Assembly (NCBI GenBank): GCA_963971305.1
Contig: CAXARO010000133.1
Location: 1-64,000 of the forward strand
Reading direction: 5' to 3'
Source: Arcuatula senhousia
Lineage: Eukaryota > Mollusca > Bivalvia > Mytilida > Mytilidae
Length of the DNA: 64,000 nt
The notes beneath the pieces are model-generated. The model was not told the origin of the DNA. It was given only the letters and a program-made list of their open reading frames with translations, and made no database searches. Position 1 is the first letter of the stretch, and each line of letters starts with the position of its first letter. Positions 61,247-64,000 of this stretch are shown here, in pieces. The position numbers and the translations under genes were made by a program.

Positions 61247-61837
61247 TAATTCTCATTTATACTGGCTATGACATCCCCTATCAATCTAACCAATCTAATT
61301 GCATGATGTCAAAAGCCTGCTAAAATGATAAATTAGATTTCCCAAGTAGTTTTACCTTACCACATTTTTTACAATAACTAATAGTAATATTTAATATTTA
61401 TAGATCCATATTAACATATATACAGCTCCAGGATTAGCGGCTGTTAAAGTGTGTAAAAATCCCTACTTAGCGGCTGTTGCGACTTAGCGGCTGTTTTTCA
61501 CTAGCCGCTAAGTTTTTGCAAAATTTCAAATCGGTCATACGAACTTATTATTGCAATACCTACCCAATGATATAAAATATGTTATATCTTATGAAAATAT
61601 CGCAGAGAAATTAGTCGATAAAGAGGGGTACCCTGTTTTCAGGTATATATAAGAGTGTGTAAAAACCCAGCATTAGCGGCTGTTGAGTTCAGAACTTTTA
61701 TACTACCAAACTTCAATTTCTATTGACTCCGTTAATTCGAATGTGAAAATCCCAATTTCCTGTGGTCAAAAACAGTCTCTTCCCGTACCCCCCGGGCCGT
61801 ATCCCCTTGGTTCAATCCCGACAATTCCCGAACTAAA
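61247..61837 (+). repeat. Segment D2
   Basis: It repeats D1 from tctcatttatactggctatg through the left TTAGCGGCTGTT arm. It lacks about 43 bp after ttattattg and stops at cattagcggctgttg. A gagttcagaacttttatac tail with ccccccgggccgtatcccc follows in place of the inverted arm. Confidence 0.85.
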
Positions 61838-62460
61838 ATTTATACTGGCTATGACATCCCCTATCAATCTAACCAATCTAATTGCAGGATGTCAAAAGCC
61901 TGCTAAAATGATAAATTAGATTTCCTTAACACATTTTTTACAATAACTAATAGTAATATTTAATATTTATAGATCCATATTAACATATATACAGCTCCAG
62001 GATTAGCGGCTGTTAAAGTGTGTAAAAATCCCTACTTAGCGGCTGTTGCGACTTAGCGGCTGTTTTTCACTAGCCGCTAAGTTTTTGCAAAATTTAAAAT
62101 CGGTCATACGAACTTATTATTGTAGGTACAGATATAAACTATATACCAAATGAAAGCTCGATTCAATACCTACCCAATGATATAAAATATGTTATATATT
62201 ATGAAAATATCGCAGAGAAATTAGTCGATAAAGAGGGGTACCCTGTTTTCCGGTATATATACGAGTGTGTAAAAACCCAGCATTAGCGGCTGTTGAGTTC
62301 AGAACTTTTATACTACCAAACTTCAATTTCTATTAACTCCGTTAATTTCGAATGTGAAAATCCCAATTTCCTGTGGTCAAAAACAGTCTCTTCCCGTATC
62401 CCCCCGGGCCGTATCCCCTTGGTTCAATCCCGACAATTCCCGAACTAAAAATAAGACAAG
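61838..62460 (+). repeat. Segment D3, tandem copy of D2
   Basis: It has the same order as D2, starting ttatactggctatgacatcc and ending in the same gagttcagaac tail. It keeps the 43 bp that D2 lacks, but lacks about 18 bp (caagtagttttaccttac). The two are therefore an unequal tandem duplication of about 580-610 bp. Confidence 0.85.
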
Positions 62461-62500
62461 TAATTCCTGATTTCCCGAAGTTAAAAAAAGACAATTTGGA

Positions 62501-62752
62501 AGTCATTGTTATACAGTAATCATCATACAAAACGTTTTATCTAGGGTCAGTACTACCTGTAATGTACGGTTAGGTCATTGTTATACAGTAATCATCATAC
62601 AAAACGTTTTATCTAGGGTCAGTACTACCTGTAATGTACGGTTAGGTCATTGTTATACAGTAATCATCATACAAAACGTTTTATCTAGGGTCAGTACTAC
62701 CTGTAATGTACAGTCAGTTCATTGTTATACAGTAACCATCATACAAAACGTT
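62501..62752 (+). repeat. 72 bp tandem repeat, 3.5 copies
   Basis: gtcattgttatacagtaatc followed by catcatacaaaacgtttta recurs at about 62502, 62574, 62646 and 62718. The sequence is unrelated to the 72 bp satellite at 40226. Confidence 0.93.
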
Positions 62753-62874
62753 TGGTTAAAATCCGATAAGAATTTACTTAAATTCACAATCATTTTTTTT
62801 TAAAACGTCCAGATTTTATATGAAATACACCATAAAAATGTATCAGTGACGAATACTTTTTGCAAGTCTCTTAT

Positions 62875-62906
62875 TAAGTCTCCCAAACGGAGTTTGTGGA
62901 GACTTA
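62875..62906 (+). other. Hairpin, TAAGTCTCC stem
   Basis: TAAGTCTCC-CAAAC-GGA-GTTTG-T-GGAGACTTA folds with one bulge. A partial repeat (aagtctcccaaacgac) lies at 62930-62945. It belongs to the same kind of GTCTCC hairpin as 1775-1806. Confidence 0.65.
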
Positions 62907-62952
62907 TTGTTTTTGCTGCGTTTCTTATGAAGTCTCCCAAACGACTTCATAT

Positions 62953-63418
62953 CAGGTGTCAAAAAGTTTTTGTCAAAAAATATATATATATTTGTACTTA
63001 TGTTAATAAAATCTTTACAAAGAAATGTCATAAGTTCAATTAGCTAAATGATTATCTCTATATGGACAAAAGCTCATTCTTTAAATTGAATGGAGCATAA
63101 AGTATCCACATGAATGGCTATGAGTCCCCCAATTACATGTCACTTATTACCTTAATTGAAATTGAAAATTTAAATGATTTTGTTTCTATAGCTACAATAG
63201 ACACAATTGTATTAAATTAAACAAATATATTCTACACTTATATTAGCAAATGAATATTCTAATTAAATAATATATTACAGCACATAAACCCTTATTTTCC
63301 CCCAGTTCAACTGCAACTGATATAGTTCCTAAATAAGTTACATCGAGAAAATCATATTAAATTTTACTTAACTCAGGAGAAAGATGTTGTTGGTGAAATT
63401 TAATTGTCCTTATATTTA
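62953..63418. other. AT-rich stretch, no gene recognised
   Basis: Contains a short (TA)n at about 62980; ORFs of about 60 aa on both strands around 62843-63043 are antiparallel readings of one AT-rich segment. Confidence 0.55.
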
Positions 63419-64000
63419 GTAGTAGAACATAAAAAATAGTGTACATATTTTTTTTTCATTTTCCAGTTCAGATGGACAAAAATCAATTAATAACTACAAA
63501 CAAAACAATAGTACCTTTGATGGATTACTTTTATGTGACTTTTTAACCCCAAAAATTAAAGTTTCATTAGTTATAAACATAATTTTTACGGATTTTTTAA
63601 AACATCGATTTTAATAAAAGGAGATAAAAAAAAACTATTTTACCTCCCCTTCATAAATATCTGTTTTGGAAAAATCTGTGAAAATTATGTTTATAAAAAA
63701 TAAAATACTTATATTGCAGTAAATTTTATTCTGCAGAAGGCCTTTTTGGCAATTTATGCCTCGTCAGTACAGATAAAACCAAAAATGTGGAAGACCGACA
63801 AATACCAAAATTTATGCATGATTGAAGCAAACAAACCCTAATGAAACTTATGAATCTTAAATTTTGGGGGTTAAAAAGTCACATAAAAGTAATCCATCAA
63901 AGGTACTATTGTTTTGTTTGTAGTTATTAATTGATTTTATCCATCTGAACTGGAAAATAAAAAAAGAAACATTTACACCATTTTTTTAATGTTCTACTAC
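63419..64000. mobile_element. Nested fold-back element reaching the window edge
   Basis: The outer arms run from gtagtagaacat (63419) to about 63575 and from about 63836 to atgttctactac (64000). They share ccagttcagatgga, caattaataactac, aacaatagtacctttgatgg and gtgactttttaacccc. An inner inverted repeat (63572-63603 with 63660-63695: tataaacataattttt and gattttt-aaaac) lies inside. The right flank, and so any target duplication, is outside the window. Confidence 0.8.

Noticed and set aside
62501..62752. Relationship to the 72 bp satellite at 40226 because of equal period
   Set aside because: The sequences share nothing, so the equal length appears coincidental.

Overview
The window is eukaryotic, AT-rich and almost entirely repetitive. 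I find no intact protein-coding gene, no rRNA or tRNA gene and no bacterial-type operon. From memory, several dispersed repeats resemble ones common in bivalve molluscs: gtgagct hairpin repeats with 'ggtggtcccctttcag' modules, core-repeat elements with ACGG/GACG microsatellites (the 'pearl' type of oysters and clams), and short GTCTCCC...GGGAGAC hairpins. A bivalve, possibly a mytilid mussel, is the best guess. It is inferred from repeat style only.

Layout. 1-10,133 is a patchwork of small non-autonomous elements. It holds four core-repeat elements ending in hairpins (1-735, 737-1743, 4116-4885, 6960-7601), a cluster of TACAAGT palindromes, and several TIR elements with target-site duplications (7618-7780, 8734-8967, 9410-9765). 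It also holds a broken reverse transcriptase on the minus strand (3150-3960, YLDD motif visible) and one possible frameshifted first exon (7959-8315, minus).

10,134-40,229 is a 30 kb head-to-tail satellite of about 192 bp. It shows higher-order structure: a 2,520 bp 13-mer up to about 19.8 kb, then mixed 5-mer/7-mer blocks carrying segmental duplications at offsets near 7.66, 3.07 and 1.35 kb. It joins directly, over a 4-base overlap, to a 72 bp satellite (40,226-44,592) that has its own 21-unit period of about 1,512 bp.

44,593-50,520 holds dispersed repeats with Helitron-like 3' ends and an array of about 18 units near 127 bp. Two of those units carry a roughly 500 bp element with 5 bp target duplications and CACAGTG-type termini, resembling Transib/RAG-like transposon ends. 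50,521-50,752 is an array of TCTCGTTATTACGAGA palindromes.

50,804-58,717 consists of two direct copies of a TIR-bearing block flanking four nearly identical 1,470 bp units. The right-hand block carries a 752 bp fold-back element with a perfect 10 bp target duplication, and the left-hand block is the matching empty site. 58,945-64,000 holds an 8-bp-TSD element with CCCGGGG ends, an inverted-repeat family carrying TTAGCGGCTGTT motifs, a reverse-transcriptase fossil split by a 560 bp insertion, a short 72 bp tandem repeat, and a nested fold-back running to the window edge.

The window has no gene network. It records repeated insertion of non-autonomous transposons followed by tandem amplification of the results.
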